Of a DNA stretch of 64,000 nucleotides, positions 33,928 through 43,236 are shown piece by piece (the first letter of the stretch is position 1; every line of letters begins with the position of its first letter). The notes beneath the pieces are model-generated. The model saw only the letters and a program-made list of their open reading frames with translations. It searched no databases and was not told the DNA's origin. The position numbers and the translations under genes were made by a program. The stretch is from Paracoccus sp041927875. GTDB lineage: Bacteria; Pseudomonadota; Alphaproteobacteria; Rhodobacterales; Rhodobacteraceae. Location of the stretch: NCBI RefSeq assembly GCF_041927875.1, contig NZ_JBHFHN010000005.1; one strand, given 5' to 3'.

Positions 33928-34983
33928 TCAGCGTGGGGACAGGCGCGACAACGCCCGCAGGCGCAGCGCAAGGATGAACAGCGGCACCCCGATCAGGGTC
34001 AGCGACAGGCCGATGGGCAGCGCGAAATGGGTCGGGCTGGCGCGGGTCAGCGTGTCGGCGGCGATCACCAGCACGCCGCCGGTCAACCCCGACAGCACCA
34101 GCCGCATCCGGCCGCTGGCGCGGCTGATCGCGCCGCCCAGATGCGGGGCCATCACCCCAAGGAACGCCAGCGGCCCCACTGCCGTCACCGCGGCCGAGCT
34201 GAGCAGCACCGCCGCCACCAGGATCGCCGGTTTTGCCCAGCCCAGCGGGGCGCCCAGCGACAGCGCCATGGCATCGCCCAGATCCTGCACCCGCGTCACC
34301 CGCCCCAGCACCGCCACCACCGGCAGGCTGACCAGGCACCACGGCGCCAGTGCGGCGATGGTCGCGGGCGTGGCCTGAAACAGCGACCCCGCCATCCAGG
34401 ATGACACCGCGTATGAAGTCTCGGGCGGCAGATACAGCACCAGCATGGCGGTCAGCGGCGACAAAGTGGTTTCCACCGCGATGCCCATCAGCAGCAGCGC
34501 CAGGCCATCGGTGCCGGTGCCGCCGCCTCGGGTCAGCGCGATCAGCACCGCCGCCACCGCCAGCCCGCCCGCCATCGCCGCAAGCGGGATCAGCGCCAGC
34601 GGTGCGGCGGGGGCCACGAACAGCAGCAGCAGGATGGTCAGCATCGAGCCCTGGCTAAGCCCCAGCAGGCCCGGATCGGCCAGCGGGTTCTGCGCCAGCG
34701 ATTGCAGCATCGCCCCGGTCAGTGCCACGCACCAGCCGGCCATGAAGCCCAGCACGATACGGGGCAGGCGCACCTCGGCCAGGGCAAAGGCGGCATCGGC
34801 GGATGAGGGGCGGGCCAGATCAGCCAGCGTGACCGGCGTGGCGCCGGTTGTCAGCGCCAGCAGCGTCAGCCCCAGGCCCGCCGCGATCAGCGCCGCCGCC
34901 GCCGCCAGATTGGCCAGCGGCAGCGCCATCCCGCCGGGCAGCCGCAGCGCGGCGCGCCGATCGGTGGTGCGCACGACGGTCAT
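33928..34983 (-). CDS. FecCD-family siderophore permease (second subunit)
   Basis: A 351-residue membrane protein of the FecCD family. It starts MTVVRTTDRRAALRLPGGMA at 34983, overlapping the stop of the first permease (ATGA). Family blocks are EVRLPRIVLGFMAGWCVALT, GAMLQSLAQNPLADPGLLGL (the N-P-LA-P-x-LG loop), and GPLAFLGVMAPHLGGAISRA. The frame is open far upstream, but that extension is the shadow of the first permease gene. It pairs with the permease at 34980 to form the channel. Confidence 0.9.
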   Translation of the reverse strand: MTVVRTTDRRAALRLPGGMALPLANLAAAAALIAAGLGLTLLALTTGATPVTLADLARPSSADAAFALAEVRLPRIVLGFMAGWCVALTGAMLQSLAQNPLADPGLLGLSQGSMLTILLLLFVAPAAPLALIPLAAMAGGLAVAAVLIALTRGGGTGTDGLALLLMGIAVETTLSPLTAMLVLYLPPETSYAVSSWMAGSLFQATPATIAALAPWCLVSLPVVAVLGRVTRVQDLGDAMALSLGAPLGWAKPAILVAAVLLSSAAVTAVGPLAFLGVMAPHLGGAISRASGRMRLVLSGLTGGVLVIAADTLTRASPTHFALPIGLSLTLIGVPLFILALRLRALSRLSPR

Positions 34984-36002
34984 GCCGCCACCGCCCGGCC
35001 TGCGGGGCGCAGATAGTGCCGCCGCACGATGACGGCAAAGGCAATGCCGCCGATCAGATCCAGCATCAGCCCGGTGGCGATGACACTGGGCGCAAACAGG
35101 CTGCGCGCGGCGATGTCGGCGGCCAGGCAGGCGCAGGCCCCGGTCACTGCCGCGACCGGCAGCGCGCGGCCATAGGCCGCCCCGGTGAAGGGCCGCACCA
35201 GATGCGGCACCACCAGCCCGACGAAGCCGATCGGCCCGCAGACCGCCACCGCGGAGGCCGCCGCCATCACCGCCGCCGCCAGCGCCAGCGCCTCGGTCCG
35301 CTGGACATTGACGCCCGCCGAGGCGGCCTTGTCCGCACCCAGCAGCATCAGCGTCAGCGGCCGTGACAGCGCCGCCAGGACAAGCAGCGCCGCCGCCCCG
35401 ATCCACCAGAAGGCCGCCAGCCGCGCCGCATAGACATGGTTGATGTTGCCCGCAGCCCAGGCCAGGAAATCCGTCCGCCGTGTCGGGTCCGACAGCAGCA
35501 GCGCCTGCGCCAGGCCCATCAGCAGCATCGACACCAGCGCCCCTGCCAGGATCAGCGCCAGCCCGCGCTGGGCGCCGCGCCCGATCCCGGCCAGCCGCGC
35601 CACCCCCAGGCTCGCGGCAAATCCGACCGCGCCCCCTGCCAGTGCCGCCAGCCCCTGCGCCATCATCCCCAGGCCAAAGCCGAACACCGACACCAGCACT
35701 GCCAGCATCGCCCCGGCATTGACACCCAGCGTGGTCGGCGCGGCCAGCGGGTTGCGCGTCAGCCCCTGCATCACCAGTCCGGCGGCGGCCAGGCAGGCCC
35801 CGGCATGGATCGCCATCAGCACCCGTGGCAGGCGCTGCGTCGCCACGACGATCTGGGCATAGTCCTGCGGGTCGGGCTGCCGGAGCGCGGACAGCACCTG
35901 CGACGGGCCGACCGTCAAGGCCCCCAGCGACAGCGACAGCCCCGCCAACAGCGCCAGCACGGCCAGCACCACCAGAAGCGGGATCAGGCCGCGCCGGATC
36001 AT
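34980..36002 (-). CDS. FecCD-family siderophore permease (first subunit)
   Basis: A 340-residue membrane protein starting MIRRGLIPLLVVLAVLALLA. It has ATQRLPRVLMAIHAGACLAA, GLVMQGLTRNPLAAPTTLGV, and GPIGFVGLVVPHLVRPFTGA, the standard FecCD blocks. The start at 36002 overlaps the ATPase stop by 4 bases and removes a proline-rich upstream stretch that is ATPase shadow. Confidence 0.9.
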   Translation of the reverse strand: MIRRGLIPLLVVLAVLALLAGLSLSLGALTVGPSQVLSALRQPDPQDYAQIVVATQRLPRVLMAIHAGACLAAAGLVMQGLTRNPLAAPTTLGVNAGAMLAVLVSVFGFGLGMMAQGLAALAGGAVGFAASLGVARLAGIGRGAQRGLALILAGALVSMLLMGLAQALLLSDPTRRTDFLAWAAGNINHVYAARLAAFWWIGAAALLVLAALSRPLTLMLLGADKAASAGVNVQRTEALALAAAVMAAASAVAVCGPIGFVGLVVPHLVRPFTGAAYGRALPVAAVTGACACLAADIAARSLFAPSVIATGLMLDLIGGIAFAVIVRRHYLRPAGRAVAA

Positions 36003-36811
36003 GCCCGCGCCGCGCCCTGGGGGCGGTGATTGGCCGGGCCTCGGTCGGCAAGCTGCGGCAGGCACAGGGTACGCCCGTTGTGGCGCAGGATCTCGGCGTC
36101 GAAACCAAAGACGCGCGCGACATTGGTGGCGGTCAGGGTGGCCTCGACCGGGCCGGCCACCTCGGCCCGGCCGTCCTTCATCATCACCAGATCATCCGCG
36201 AACCCACTGGCAAGGTTCATGTCGTGCAGCACGCAGACCACCGTGCGCCCGTGGTGCAGGGTCAGGTCGCGCACCAGCGCCAGGACGTCATATTGATAAC
36301 GCATGTCCAGGTGGTTGACAGGCTCGTCCAGCAGCATCAGCGGTGCGTCCTGCGCCAGGACCAGCGCGATCCAGGCGCGCTGGCGCTGTCCGCCGGACAG
36401 GGCATTGACCGGACGATGCGCCAGATCGGACAGGCCCACCGTCGTCAGCGCGGCACGAAAGCGGGCGCGGTCGGCGGCATCCGGCCCGCCGAACAGGCCG
36501 CAGCGGGCATAACCGCCCAGCTCGACCAGCTCTCCGACGCTCAGGTGGTCGGGGCAATGGCTGTCTTGCGGCAGATAGGCCACGCGCCGCGCCAGCGCCG
36601 GGCGCGGCAAGCCCCGGATCGGCTGATCATCCAGCCGGATCGCCCCCGCCGACAGTGGCACGAACCCCATCACCGCCCGCAGCAGGGTGGACTTGCCGCA
36701 GCCGTTCGGCCCCACCAGCGCCGTCAACCGCCCCTGTCGCACCCGTGCCGAAAAGCCGTCCAGCACCCGGTGCGCGCCAAGAACAGCGGTCGCCCCGTCG
36801 ATTTTCAGCAT
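35999..36811 (-). CDS. Siderophore ABC transporter ATP-binding protein (FepC/FecE type)
   Basis: A 270-residue ATPase: Walker A LVGPNGCGKSTLLRAVMG, Q-loop VAYLPQDSHCPDHLSVGELV, signature NALSGGQRQRAWIALVLAQD, Walker B LMLLDEPVNHLD, H-loop VVCVLHDMNLASGFADD. The start at 36811 (MLKIDGATAVLGAHRVLDGF) has AGGCGG upstream; the frame extends much further but without resemblance. First gene of the importer operon. Its promoter should lie in 36812-37000. Confidence 0.92.
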   Translation of the reverse strand: MLKIDGATAVLGAHRVLDGFSARVRQGRLTALVGPNGCGKSTLLRAVMGFVPLSAGAIRLDDQPIRGLPRPALARRVAYLPQDSHCPDHLSVGELVELGGYARCGLFGGPDAADRARFRAALTTVGLSDLAHRPVNALSGGQRQRAWIALVLAQDAPLMLLDEPVNHLDMRYQYDVLALVRDLTLHHGRTVVCVLHDMNLASGFADDLVMMKDGRAEVAGPVEATLTATNVARVFGFDAEILRHNGRTLCLPQLADRGPANHRPQGAARA

Positions 36812-37269
36812 CCGCCTGCATCCCGCGCATGAATCATACAAAAACGCTAAGGTATTGCCACCCCAAGGTCCAGAGCGCGGCGGTGCCGTCGAGAAATAAA
36901 CCAGCGCATCACTGATCGGCGGCCATTGAAGCCTTGCCCCGCCGATCCGGCGGCGCAAAGCCTTGGACAGGATCTTGTGCGCGATGACCGCTTCACCGCC
37001 GATGACACGCCCGCTAAGGGCCTGCTTGTGCCGAACGGCGAACCCCCCTGACCAACAGCACACAACGGGGGTCATGCCGCAGGGTCTAAAAGGGCGCCTT
37101 GCTGGCCTGCCTGTGCCCCATGCGCATCGCGTAGGGCGGTCTTACAGGCCGTCGGGCACGGCCATACATGAGCCACATTCATATTTTCATCCAGAACTAT
37201 GAATATTCTTTGCCTTTGCTTGCCGTGCTATGTCGCCCCGACCGTCGTTGCCGGATTTGGAGCCTTGCC
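36812..37269. promoter_or_regulatory. Gene-free 458-base region between the ABC importer and metH
   Basis: No credible gene is present. Minus-strand promoters for the ABC operon should lie near 36830-36870, which is AT-richer. Upstream of metH the plus strand has ATTCATA (37177-37183) matched by TATGAAT (37198-37204), and the palindrome GAATATTC (37201-37208), a plausible LysR/MetR-type operator. At 37100-37165 several GC stems (GGCCTG/CAGGCC, GTGCCC/GGGCAC) could fold a leader. I compared it from memory with SAM-II, SAH and cobalamin elements and found no match. Confidence 0.4.
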
Positions 37270-38307
37270 GTGAACCACCCCATCAGACCGATCCCCGCCG
37301 AAGCGGCGGCGCTTGAGGCGCTGGCGCGGCAGCGCATCCTGATCCTTGACGGGGCGATGGGCACGCAAATTCAAGACCTTGGCCTGTCCGAGGACGACTA
37401 TCGCGGCGCGGGCGGCTGTGCCTGCGCGCATCACTCGGACCATCCGCAAAAGGGCAACAATGACCTGCTGATCCTGACCCAGCCGGACGCCATCGAGGAG
37501 ATCCACTTCCGCTATGCCATGGCCGGGGCGGATATCGTCGAGACCAACACGTTTTCCGCCACCACCATCGCGCAGGCGGATTACGGGCTGGAAAAGGCGA
37601 TTTTCGACCTGAACTCGGAAGGGGCGCGGATTGCGCGGCGGGCGATGGATCGGGCAACCGAGATCGACGGGCGGCCGCGTTGGGTGGCCGGTGCGATCGG
37701 CCCGACCAACCGCACCGCCAGCCTGTCGCCCGATGTGAACAACCCCGGCTATCGTGCCGTGACCTTTGATGATCTGGCCGATGCCTATGGTCAGCAGATC
37801 ACCGGCCTGATCGCGGGCGGCGCCGATCTGATCCTGATCGAGACGATCTTTGACACGCTGAACGCGAAGGCGGCGATCTTTGCCTGCCTCAGGACGTTTG
37901 CAGCGATGCGCGTCGCGTTGCCGCTGATGATCTCGGGGACGATCACCGATGCGTCGGGGCGCACGCTGTCGGGGCAGACGCCGACCGCCTTCTGGCATTC
38001 GGTTGCCCATGCGCGGCCCTTTACGGTGGGGCTGAACTGCGCGCTGGGCGCCAGTGCGATGCGCCCGCATCTGGCCGAACTGGCGGGCATCGCGCCGACA
38101 CGGATCTGCGCCTATCCGAATGCCGGGCTGCCCAATGCCTTTGGCCAATATGACGAAACCCCTGACCAGACCGCAGCGCAGGTCGCCGATTTTGCCCGCG
38201 AAGAACTGGTCAATATCGTCGGCGGCTGCTGCGGCACGACGCCCGACCACATCCGCGCCATTGCCGATGCCGTTGCCCCGTTCAAGCCGCGCAAGGTGCC
38301 CGCATGA
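37270..38307 (+). CDS. metH: Methionine synthase part 1: homocysteine-binding domain
   Basis: A 345-residue homocysteine S-methyltransferase domain corresponding to the N-terminal module of E. coli MetH. The GTG at 37270 is chosen because GGAG sits seven bases upstream and the product starts NHPIRPIPAEAAALEALA just before ILILDGAMGTQIQDLGLSED. Zinc-site Cys residues appear in GLNCALGASAMRP and in NIVGGCCGTTPDHI. The downstream gene begins inside its stop (ATGA), so the two MetH halves are probably made in equal amounts. It uses methylcobalamin bound to the partner. Confidence 0.92.
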   Translation: MNHPIRPIPAEAAALEALARQRILILDGAMGTQIQDLGLSEDDYRGAGGCACAHHSDHPQKGNNDLLILTQPDAIEEIHFRYAMAGADIVETNTFSATTIAQADYGLEKAIFDLNSEGARIARRAMDRATEIDGRPRWVAGAIGPTNRTASLSPDVNNPGYRAVTFDDLADAYGQQITGLIAGGADLILIETIFDTLNAKAAIFACLRTFAAMRVALPLMISGTITDASGRTLSGQTPTAFWHSVAHARPFTVGLNCALGASAMRPHLAELAGIAPTRICAYPNAGLPNAFGQYDETPDQTAAQVADFAREELVNIVGGCCGTTPDHIRAIADAVAPFKPRKVPA

Positions 38308-41027
38308 GCCGTTATCTGCGTCTGTCGGGGCTGGAGCCGTTCGTCCTGACCCCCGATATCCCCTTTGTGAACATCGGCGAGCGCACGAACGTGACGGGCA
38401 GCGCGAAGTTCCGCAAGCTGATCGTGAACCGCGACTATGCCGCCGCGCTGGAGGTTGCGCGCGATCAGGTCGAGAACGGCGCCCAGATCATCGACATCAA
38501 CATGGATGAGGGCCTGATCGACAGTCGGCAGGCGATGGTCGAGTTTCTGAACCTGATCGCATCCGAACCCGACATCGCCCGCGTGCCGGTGATGATCGAC
38601 AGCTCCAAATGGGACGTGATCGAGGCTGGGCTGAAATGCGTGCAGGGCAAATCGGTCGTCAACTCGATCAGCCTGAAAGAGGGCGAGGAGGCGTTCCGCC
38701 ACCACGCGGGCCTGTGTCTGGCCTATGGCGCGGCGGTGGTGGTCATGGCCTTCGACGAGACGGGGCAGGCCGACACATTCCAGCGCAAGACCGAGATCTG
38801 CGCGCGGGCCTATCGCATCCTTGTCGACGAGATGGGCTTTCCGCCCGAAGACATCATCTTTGACCCCAACGTCTTTGCCGTCGCCACCGGGATCGAGGAA
38901 CACGACAATTACGGCGTCGATTTCATCGAGGCGACGCGCTGGATTCGCACCAATCTGCCACATGCCCATGTGTCGGGCGGGGTGTCGAACATGTCGTTCA
39001 GCTTTCGCGGCAACGAGCCGGTGCGCGAGGCGATGCACGGGGTGTTTCTGTTCCACGCCATCAAGGCCGGGATGGACATGGGGATCGTCAACGCGGGCCA
39101 GCTTGCGGTTTACGACCAGATCGACCCCGACCTGCGCGAGGCTTGCGAGGATGTGGTCCTGAACCGCATTCCGAAGGCCGGCGGCAGCGCCACGGAACGG
39201 CTGCTGGAGATCGCCGAGCGCTTCAAGGGCGGCGTTCGCGAGGAAAAGGTCCGCGATCTGGCCTGGCGCGACTGGCCGGTGGAAAAGCGGCTGGAACATG
39301 CCCTTGTGGGTGGCATCACCGAGTTCATCGAGGCTGACACCGAGGAGGCCCGACAGGCCGCCGCGCGCCCGCTGGATGTGATCGAAGGCCCGCTGATGGC
39401 GGGGATGAACGTGGTGGGCGATCTGTTCGGCGCGGGCAAGATGTTCCTGCCGCAGGTGGTGAAATCGGCCCGCGTGATGAAGCAGGCCGTCGCCGTTCTA
39501 CTGCCCTACATGGAGGAGGAAAAGCGCCTGTCGGGCGGCGGCGGTCGGCAATCGGCGGGCCGCATCCTGATGGCGACCGTCAAGGGTGATGTGCATGATA
39601 TCGGCAAGAACATCGTCGGCGTCGTTCTGGCCTGCAACAATTACGAAATCATCGATCTGGGCGTGATGGTGCCGCCGCAGAAGATCCTTGAGGTCGCCAA
39701 GGCCGAAAAGGTCGATGCGATCGGGCTGTCGGGCCTGATCACCCCCTCGCTGGACGAGATGGTGCACCTGGCCGCCGAGATGGAGCGCGAAGGCTTTGCC
39801 ATGCCGCTGCTGATCGGCGGGGCGACGACCTCGAAGGTGCATACGGCCGTGAAGATCGCCCCGCGCTATTCCGGGCCTGCGGTCTATGTGCTGGATGCCA
39901 GCCGTGCCGTGGGCGTTGTCGGTGCATTGCTGTCGGACACCCAAAGGGCGGATTATGTCGCGGGTATCCGCGCCGACTATGCCGAGGTGGCCGAACGCCA
40001 CGAACGGGGTGAACGCGCCAAGGAACGGCTGCCGCTGGCCGCCGCGCGGGCCAATGCGCTGAAGATCGACTGGACGGGTTATCAGGTGCCCGCACCGTCG
40101 TTTCTGGGTGCGCGGGTGATTGATGACTGGGATCTGGCGGACATCGCCCGCTATATCGACTGGACCCCCTTCTTCCGCACATGGGAACTGAAGGGCGTCT
40201 ATCCCAAGATCCTTGATGATCCCAAACAGGGCGAGGCCGCACGCGCGTTGTTCGCCGATGCGCAGGCCATGCTGCAACGGGTGATCGACGAACGGCTGTT
40301 CGGGCCGCGCGCGGTGGTCGGCTTCTGGCCCGCCAATGCCACGGGCGACGACATCCGCCTGTTCACCGGCGAGGATCGCGGCCAGACGCTTGCCACGCTG
40401 CACAGCCTGCGCCAGCAGCATTCCAAGCGTGAGGGGCGCCCGAATGTCGCGCTGTCGGATTTCGTCGCGCCCGAAGGGGTGGCGGATTACGTCGGCGGAT
40501 TCGTGGTGACCGCCGGCCCCGAGGAGGCGGCCCTGGCCGAGGCCTATGACCGTGCCAACGACAATTATTCCGCGATCCTGATCAAGGCGCTGGCCGACCG
40601 CGTGGCCGAGGCGATGGCCGAAATGCTGCACCAGCGGGTGCGGCGTGAGCTTTGGGGCTATGCCCCCGACGAGGGTTTCGCCCCCGATGAGCTGGTGGGT
40701 GAGCCTTATCGCGGCATCCGCCCCGCGCCGGGCTATCCGGCCCAGCCCGACCATACCGAGAAGCTGACCCTGTTCCGCCTGCTGGATGCCGAGGCCGCGA
40801 CCGGGGTGCGACTGACCGAAAGCATGGCGATGTGGCCCGGGTCGTCGGTCTCTGGCCTGTATATCGGTCATCCCGACAGCTATTATTTCGGCGTCGCCAA
40901 GGTCGAACGCGATCAGGTTGCCGATTATGCCACGCGCAAGGGCATGGACCTGGCCGAGGCTGAACGCTGGCTGGCGCCGATCCTGAATTATGTCGTGCCC
41001 GCAACCCGTCGTGACGAGGCGGCCTAG
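38304..41027 (+). CDS. metH: Methionine synthase part 2: pterin, cobalamin and reactivation domains
   Basis: A 907-residue protein with the remaining three MetH modules. The pterin-binding domain begins FVNIGERTNVTGSAKFRKLI. The cobalamin domain has the helical cap and then VKGDVHDIGKNIVGVVLACN (DxHxxG, His ligand at about residue 430), then LSGLITPSLDEMVHLAAEME. The reactivation domain ends with WGYAPDEGFAPDELVGEPYR, GIRPAPGYPAQPDHTEK and ESMAMWPGSSVSGLYIGHPD, the S-adenosylmethionine-binding region. With the preceding gene it makes a complete cobalamin-dependent methionine synthase in two chains. No metE is seen in the window. Confidence 0.95.
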   Translation: MSRYLRLSGLEPFVLTPDIPFVNIGERTNVTGSAKFRKLIVNRDYAAALEVARDQVENGAQIIDINMDEGLIDSRQAMVEFLNLIASEPDIARVPVMIDSSKWDVIEAGLKCVQGKSVVNSISLKEGEEAFRHHAGLCLAYGAAVVVMAFDETGQADTFQRKTEICARAYRILVDEMGFPPEDIIFDPNVFAVATGIEEHDNYGVDFIEATRWIRTNLPHAHVSGGVSNMSFSFRGNEPVREAMHGVFLFHAIKAGMDMGIVNAGQLAVYDQIDPDLREACEDVVLNRIPKAGGSATERLLEIAERFKGGVREEKVRDLAWRDWPVEKRLEHALVGGITEFIEADTEEARQAAARPLDVIEGPLMAGMNVVGDLFGAGKMFLPQVVKSARVMKQAVAVLLPYMEEEKRLSGGGGRQSAGRILMATVKGDVHDIGKNIVGVVLACNNYEIIDLGVMVPPQKILEVAKAEKVDAIGLSGLITPSLDEMVHLAAEMEREGFAMPLLIGGATTSKVHTAVKIAPRYSGPAVYVLDASRAVGVVGALLSDTQRADYVAGIRADYAEVAERHERGERAKERLPLAAARANALKIDWTGYQVPAPSFLGARVIDDWDLADIARYIDWTPFFRTWELKGVYPKILDDPKQGEAARALFADAQAMLQRVIDERLFGPRAVVGFWPANATGDDIRLFTGEDRGQTLATLHSLRQQHSKREGRPNVALSDFVAPEGVADYVGGFVVTAGPEEAALAEAYDRANDNYSAILIKALADRVAEAMAEMLHQRVRRELWGYAPDEGFAPDELVGEPYRGIRPAPGYPAQPDHTEKLTLFRLLDAEAATGVRLTESMAMWPGSSVSGLYIGHPDSYYFGVAKVERDQVADYATRKGMDLAEAERWLAPILNYVVPATRRDEAA

Positions 41028-41083
41028 CGATAGCGCGTATCGCAGGACGCACGGCAGGTTGAGGCTGCCGGGCGAAGGCGGTC

Positions 41084-41118
41084 GTGGCCCGCGCCGCAGC
41101 GGCATCATCGCGGGCCAC
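41084..41118. terminator. Terminator hairpin between metH and prpB
   Basis: GTGGCCCGCG and CGCGGGCCAC form a perfect 10-bp stem with a 15-base loop in the 120-base gap between the convergent metH and prp transcription units. Confidence 0.65.
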
Positions 41119-41147
41119 CCAGTCGGAAGCGGGGTGCACCGTTCCCC

Positions 41148-42062
41148 TCAGGCCTGCCAATCCGGCGCAACCGAGGCCGCGATGCTTTGATCCAGCGCCT
41201 CGAAGGCGGCAAGGCCGATGGTGTCATACAATTCCTGGCGGGTCTGCATCTCGGGGATCATCGCGGTGGTCGCAGCGTCGCGGGCGAGAGCCGCGTAAAG
41301 ACGTTCCTGCGCCTTGTTGGCGACGCGCAGCGATGACACCGGCCAGATCACCATGTCATAGCCCAGGGCCTCGAACTCGGCGGCGGTCAGCGCCGGGGTG
41401 CGGCCGAACTCGGTCATGTTCGCCAGCAGCTTGATCCCCGGCAGCGCCGCCCGCACCTGTCGGAACATCTCGACCGAGGTCAGCGCCTCGGGGAAGATCG
41501 CATCGGCCCCGGCCTCGACATAGAGCCTTGCGCGGGCGATCGCGCCCTCGACCCCCTCAGAGGCCGCCGCATCGGTGCGGGCGATGACCACCAGATCACG
41601 CGCCGCGCGGGCCGCCGCCGCGACCTTGGCGGCCATGTCCGCCGCCGGTGCCAGCTTCTTGTCGTTCAGATGTCCGCACTTCTTCGGCAGAAGCTGGTCT
41701 TCCAGATGCACCGCGCCAGCCCCCGCGTCTTCAAAGGCGCGCACCATGTGCATGACGTTCAGCGCCTCGCCATAGCCGGTGTCGCCATCGACCAGCACCG
41801 GCAGGCCCGAGGCGCGGGCGATCTGGCGGATGAAGAAGCACACCTCGTCGATGGTGATGATGCCCAGATCGGGCAGCCCCATCGAGGCGGTCATCGCCGC
41901 CCCCGACAGGTAAAGCGCATCAAAGCCCGCTGCCTTGGCCTGCAACGCCGCCTGACCGTTATGGGCGCCCGGCAGGCGCAGGATGCCGGGTTCGTCCAGC
42001 GCCCGGCGAAACCGCAGGCCGGCGCTTTCCAGGGGCAGGTCATCGGCAATCAGATAGGTCAT
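41148..42062 (-). CDS. prpB: 2-methylisocitrate lyase
   Basis: A 304-residue ICL/PEP-mutase-family lyase. It has LVDGDTGYGEALNVMHMVRA, HLEDQLLPKKCGHLNDKKL with the catalytic Cys in KKCGH, VIARTDAAASEGVEGAIAR, and ALTSVEMFRQ. The short length and KKCGH sequence point to methylisocitrate lyase (PrpB). It splits methylisocitrate to pyruvate and succinate, the last step of the methylcitrate cycle. Last gene of the thioesterase-prpD-prpC-prpB operon, 4 bases after prpC. Confidence 0.9.
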   Translation of the reverse strand: MTYLIADDLPLESAGLRFRRALDEPGILRLPGAHNGQAALQAKAAGFDALYLSGAAMTASMGLPDLGIITIDEVCFFIRQIARASGLPVLVDGDTGYGEALNVMHMVRAFEDAGAGAVHLEDQLLPKKCGHLNDKKLAPAADMAAKVAAAARAARDLVVIARTDAAASEGVEGAIARARLYVEAGADAIFPEALTSVEMFRQVRAALPGIKLLANMTEFGRTPALTAAEFEALGYDMVIWPVSSLRVANKAQERLYAALARDAATTAMIPEMQTRQELYDTIGLAAFEALDQSIAASVAPDWQA

Positions 42063-42066
42063 GGCG

Positions 42067-43236
42067 TCACTCCGCTGCGGCAGACAGGAACAGGCCGCGT
42101 TTGTCCAGCGGCACGAAGGCGCGGTTGTCCGGGCCGATGTAATGGGCCGAGGGCCGGATGATCTTGTTGTCGTGGCGCTGTTCGATCACATGCGCGCCCC
42201 ATCCCGCCGTGCGCGCGATCACGAAGATCGGCGTGAACATGGCCGTCGGCACCCCCAGCAGATGATAGGAAACGGCGGAATACCAGTCGAGGTTGGGAAA
42301 CATCTGCCGGGCATCCATCATCACCGCCTCGATGCGTTCGGCGATGGCGAACATCTTGGTCGCGCGCGCCTGATCCGACAGCGCCTGGGCGACGCGCTTG
42401 ATGACCACGTTTCGCGGGTCCGAGACGGTATAGACCGGGTGGCCGAAGCCGATCACCACCTCTTTGCGCGCCAGCCTGTCGCGAATGTCGGTTTCGGCAT
42501 CGTCGGGTGTGGCGTAGCGTTTCTGGGTCTCGAAGGCGACTTCGTTCGCCCCGCCGTGCTTTGGCCCGCGTAACGCGCCGATCGCCCCGGTCACCGCCGA
42601 ATAGACATCAGATCCGGTCCCGGCGATGGACCGCGCGGTAAAGGTCGAGGCGTTGAATTCATGCTCGGCATAAAGGTTCAGCGTGGTCTGCATCGCCCGC
42701 ACATGATCGGCAGAGGGCGCCTGCCCGTGCAGCAGATGCAGGAAATGCCCGGCGACAGAGCTGTCCTCGGTCTCGACCTCGATCCGGCGGCCATTCTGGG
42801 CATAGTGATACCAGTAAAGCAACATCGAGCCCTGCGCGGCGATCAGCCGGTCGGTGATGTCGCGGGCGCCGGGCGCGTTGTGATCGGCCGCCTCGGGCAG
42901 GGCGCAGCCCATCGCCGACACGCCCGATCGCAGCACATCCATCGGATGCGCGGCGGCCGGGATCGCCTCCAGCGTCTCGCGCACCGCTTTGGGCAGTCCG
43001 CGCAGGCCGCGCAGCTTGGCGCGATAGGCCGCCAGTTCGGCGGCATTGGGCAGATGCCCGTGGATCAGCAGATGCGCCACTTCCTCATAGTCGCAGGCCT
43101 CGGCCAGATCGAGGATGTCATAGCCGCGATAATGCAGGTCATTGCCGCTTTGGCCGACGGAGCACAGCGCGGTATTGCCCGCCGAGACGCCCGAAAGCGC
43201 CACCGATTTCTTCGGTTTCCGAATCTCGCCGCTCAT
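42067..43236 (-). CDS. prpC: 2-methylcitrate synthase
   Basis: A 389-residue citrate-synthase-fold protein of the short PrpC type. Motifs are LHYRGYDILDLAEACDYEEV, the first His region AEHEFNASTFTARSIAGTGS, LRGPKHGGANEVAFETQKRY, VIGFGHPVYTVSDPRNVVIK and the Arg-rich end. It condenses propionyl-CoA with oxaloacetate. The start overlaps the prpD stop by 4 bases. Confidence 0.92.
   Translation of the reverse strand: MSGEIRKPKKSVALSGVSAGNTALCSVGQSGNDLHYRGYDILDLAEACDYEEVAHLLIHGHLPNAAELAAYRAKLRGLRGLPKAVRETLEAIPAAAHPMDVLRSGVSAMGCALPEAADHNAPGARDITDRLIAAQGSMLLYWYHYAQNGRRIEVETEDSSVAGHFLHLLHGQAPSADHVRAMQTTLNLYAEHEFNASTFTARSIAGTGSDVYSAVTGAIGALRGPKHGGANEVAFETQKRYATPDDAETDIRDRLARKEVVIGFGHPVYTVSDPRNVVIKRVAQALSDQARATKMFAIAERIEAVMMDARQMFPNLDWYSAVSYHLLGVPTAMFTPIFVIARTAGWGAHVIEQRHDNKIIRPSAHYIGPDNRAFVPLDKRGLFLSAAAE

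Noticed and set aside
33928..36123. A single 731-residue permease fusion
   Set aside because: Only the part from 34983 is FecCD-like; the upstream extension is the shadow of the first permease gene in another frame.
36940..37160. SAM-II or SAH riboswitch before metH
   Set aside because: A CGCTAAGGGC patch looked suggestive, but the pairing and conserved loops of these classes are absent by eye.
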